Source: SZUA-35 sp963781035
GTDB lineage: Bacteria; Actinomycetota; Acidimicrobiia; Acidimicrobiales; SZUA-35
DNA length: 64,000 nt
Assembly (NCBI GenBank): GCA_963781035.1
Contig: CAWAEN010000015.1
Location: 310,001 to 374,000, forward strand
Reading direction: 5' to 3'
Shown: one piece after another, positions 62,298 through 64,000 of the stretch
Numbering within the stretch: the stretch's first letter is position 1
How the letters are laid out: the number at the start of each line of letters is the position of its first letter
Translations under genes and position numbers: made by a program
The notes under the pieces: model-generated
Told to the model about the DNA's origin: nothing
The model's database searches: none
The model's input: the letters and a program-made list of their open reading frames with translations, nothing else

Positions 62298-62701
62298 TCG
62301 GCCGACGTCGCCTTCTCGAGCTCGATCGTCCGCTCACCCGACTCCGAGGTGAGAGCGTACGAGTCGAGCGTCGCACCGAGAATGGCGTGGACGAGATCGT
62401 CGATCTCTCGAACCGGGAGGCCGTCGATGTGGCGTTCGCCGCGAACGATGAGCGTCGAACCGGCCACCTGCAAAGCCAGCACGACCTCGCCGCCGGTGTC
62501 ATCATCCCGAAGAAGCCACGTGACCGCCTCGTCGACGGCGAGACGGAGATCATCGAGTTCGTCGACATCGAAGCCGAAGTCTGATGCGAACGTTGCTGTC
62601 GTGATGCGGCAGATCCGCAAGTAGCCGGAGCGGGCCGGAAAGCGGATGGTCAGGACATCGTCGAGCTGATCGGTCACGTGGTTCCTGTCAATCGGTTGCA
62701 T
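62294..62701 (-). CDS. anti-sigma factor, RsbW-like ATPase fold
   Basis: The 135-residue protein has the RsbW-type opening (FPARSGYLRICRITTATFAS) and N-box region DDLRLAVDEAVTWLLRD, but the N-box Asn and the DxGxG ATP-lid of active RsbW kinases are not evident; instead strands TGGEVVLALQVAGSTLIVRG follow. It would bind the adjacent sigma factor; kinase activity on an anti-anti-sigma is doubtful. Confidence 0.75.
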   Translation of the reverse strand: MQPIDRNHVTDQLDDVLTIRFPARSGYLRICRITTATFASDFGFDVDELDDLRLAVDEAVTWLLRDDDTGGEVVLALQVAGSTLIVRGERHIDGLPVREIDDLVHAILGATLDSYALTSESGERTIELEKATSAE

Positions 62702-62710
62702 CTGGCTGAT

Positions 62711-63557
62711 TCATCGGGCGGTTTCATGCGAGGTGTCCGCCCGCTCGGTCAACAGCGTGGCCGCTTCGGGGGAGAAATGCAGCGTCCGCTGCGGGAAGGG
62801 AATCGAAATGTCTGCGTGTTCGAACGCCTCGGCGAGCGAGATGGCCACGGCGTGCTGGACCCGTAGTTTCTCCGCAATCGACGGTCCATGCCAGAACATC
62901 GCCGTCAGGTCGATGCTCGAATCGCCGAATGACGACACCAGGACGACGGGGTTCGGTTCGTCGAGGACACCCTCGACACCCCTGATGGCGTCCATCGCCA
63001 CCTCGACCGCCTGCCGAAGATCGGTTCCATAGGCCACACCGATCGGGAGTGTCGGTACGACGTCGCCCGTTCTGGCTCAGGTTGATGATCGGGCTCCGGA
63101 TGACCTCGGCGTTGGGCAATCTCACGATCTCGCCGGACGGTGTTCGAATCGTCAATGTCCGCGAGTCGATCGAGGTGATGGTGCCCACATAGTCCTGCGA
63201 CTCGATCTCGTCACCCTTGGCGAAGGGTCGTCTGACCTGCAACAACGCACCAGCGACGAAGTTCTCGAGAATCGACTGCAGAGCGAAGGCAAGAGCGACA
63301 CCGAGGAGGCCGAGCGCTCCCAGCAGCGGGGTGATCCTGACACCCACTGCTTCGAGGGCGTAGACCACACCGAAGGCCACGATCACGTATCCGAGCAGAC
63401 GCCCGAGGAAGTCGCTCAGGAACGAGTTCGATGCGGTACTGGCAACGACTCGAGTCAGCGCGGAACGAGCGAGGCGGCTCAGCACGACGGCAACGATCAA
63501 GATCAGGAGTGCCCACAACCATTCCTCTGCCCCGTTGCCCGCAATCGCATCGCCCAC
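62711..63557 (-). CDS. MscS-family mechanosensitive channel (frameshifted)
   Basis: Transmembrane helices (LLILIVAVVLSRLARSALTR, LGYVIVAFGVVYALEAVGVR) lead to the pore helix LGALGLLGVALAFALQSILE and the beta domain VRRPFAKGDEIESQDYVGTI with VRLPNAEVIRSPIINLSQNG. Near 63053-63056 one inserted base shifts the frame; the C-terminal domain continues LPIGVAYGTDLRQAVEVAMD. GTG 63557 has GAGG nine bases upstream. It likely releases solutes on osmotic downshock and is grouped with the stress sigma. Confidence 0.87.
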
Positions 63558-63608
63558 TTCGTCGATGACCTCGGCTTCGGTGGTTTCGGCGTCGATCTGG
63601 AAACTGCC

Positions 63609-64000
63609 TCATGTGGCGTTTGCCGGCACCGGGTCGATCACTGCGCCGATGCCTCCGGGAAGCGAAGAGTCCGGCACGGCCGGCACGATTTGGACAGGAA
63701 CGCCCTGGAGGAGTGCACTCCTGGTCAAGCCATCGACGAGACGAACCGGCCTGAACTCGACCGCTCGATCTTCCAACTGCTGAGCGTCTTCCAGATCGAT
63801 GGCGATGTCCTTCGCATCCGACCCGATCCACACCTGGCGCTGGTCGTCGAGATCATCGGCGACGAGGAGCAGGCGTGCGGTGCCGCTCCGTAGGGCCTGG
63901 ACGACGTCGACCACATCGGACAAACCGAGATCGTGGGCTCGCTCGAATCGCCAGGTCCTGAGCGTTTCGACGGTTGCACGCGCCCGATCCGTTGCCACCT
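63609..64000 (-). CDS. baeRF2/Rv2629-type protein, C-terminal part
   Basis: The frame is open to the right edge, so the N-terminus lies outside the window. The visible 130 residues show DVVQALRSGTARLLLVADDL, DDQRQVWIGSDAKDIAIDLE and LVDGLTRSALLQGVPVQIVP ending in GGIGAVIDP, matching the C-terminal domain of bacterial eRF1-like (baeRF family 2, Rv2629) proteins. A role in ribosome or hibernation biology is suggested for the family but not shown here. Confidence 0.75.
   Translation of the reverse strand, partial: VATDRARATVETLRTWRFERAHDLGLSDVVDVVQALRSGTARLLLVADDLDDQRQVWIGSDAKDIAIDLEDAQQLEDRAVEFRPVRLVDGLTRSALLQGVPVQIVPAVPDSSLPGGIGAVIDPVPANAT

Noticed and set aside
1..64000. CRISPR arrays, tRNA or rRNA genes, insertion sequences, prophage genes
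   Set aside because: No regularly spaced repeats, cloverleaf-like sequences, transposases, integrases or phage structural genes were recognised. Short RNA genes without clear motifs could be missed by eye.

Overview
The window is GC-rich DNA from an actinobacterium. The gene content points to the Acidimicrobiia, near marine Ilumatobacter-like organisms: a Gram-positive-type flagellum with no P- or L-ring genes, an actinobacterial DUF3052 protein, a baeRF2/Rv2629-type protein, a SigF/SigB-type sigma factor with its anti-sigma, and leaderless promoters of the TANNNT-N7-GTG kind. The taxon is an inference; no rRNA or tRNA gene was seen.

Region 1 (1-7.8 kb) holds an amidase cut by the window edge, an ABC exporter, a type II L-asparaginase, and a c-di-GMP/phosphorelay trio read leftward: HDOD-GGDEF, receiver-EAL, hybrid histidine kinase. 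Region 2 (7.8-40.8 kb) is a nearly complete flagellar cluster in two divergent arms that meet at fliA/fliM. The leftward arm is fliA, flgN, flgK, flgL, flbD, motA, motB, fliL, four tandem flagellins, fliD, fliS, a fliT-position gene, flgB, flgC, fliE, fliF, fliG, fliH, fliI, fliJ, a lytic transglycosylase, fliK, flgD, flgE. The rightward arm is fliM, fliN, fliO, fliP, fliQ, fliR, flhB, flhA, an FlhF-like protein with a degenerate GTPase site, a small membrane protein, fliW and csrA. Region 3 (40.8-64 kb) holds a VanY-type peptidase, a broken nhaA, a shortened metallophosphatase, a DrrAB-type ABC-2 exporter, the homogentisate pathway (hppD, fah, hmgA) with a divergent AsnC/Lrp regulator, DUF3052, a divergent membrane-protein/GntR locus, a polyol ABC transporter with divergent mannitol dehydrogenase, DeoR regulator and inositol-monophosphatase-like protein, and a stress module (MscS, anti-sigma, sigma, phosphotransferase).

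The most interesting signal is in the flagellin leaders. Each of the four flagellin mRNAs carries upstream the hexaloop ACGGAU. In three of them it closes a 6-bp stem whose sequence differs between copies but stays paired. This matches the CsrA/RsmE recognition element (CANGGANG in a hairpin loop). Each Shine-Dalgarno lies in a second hairpin, and two of these also contain CACGGAAG. The window encodes both CsrA and its antagonist FliW, so a CsrA-FliW flagellin translation switch in an actinobacterium is a testable reading.

Caution: many conserved genes (kinase, HDOD-GGDEF, flgE, flgD, fliK, fliL, motB, flgL, flgK, fliO, fliP, flhF-like, nhaA, fah, mscS and all four flagellins) carry one or more single-base frameshifts, mostly apparent +1 insertions, while neighbours such as fliF, fliG, fliI, flhA and flhB are clean. 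I read most of these as assembly or consensus errors and annotate the genes across them. No intergenic stretch exceeds about 300 bases. No CRISPR array, insertion sequence or prophage was seen.
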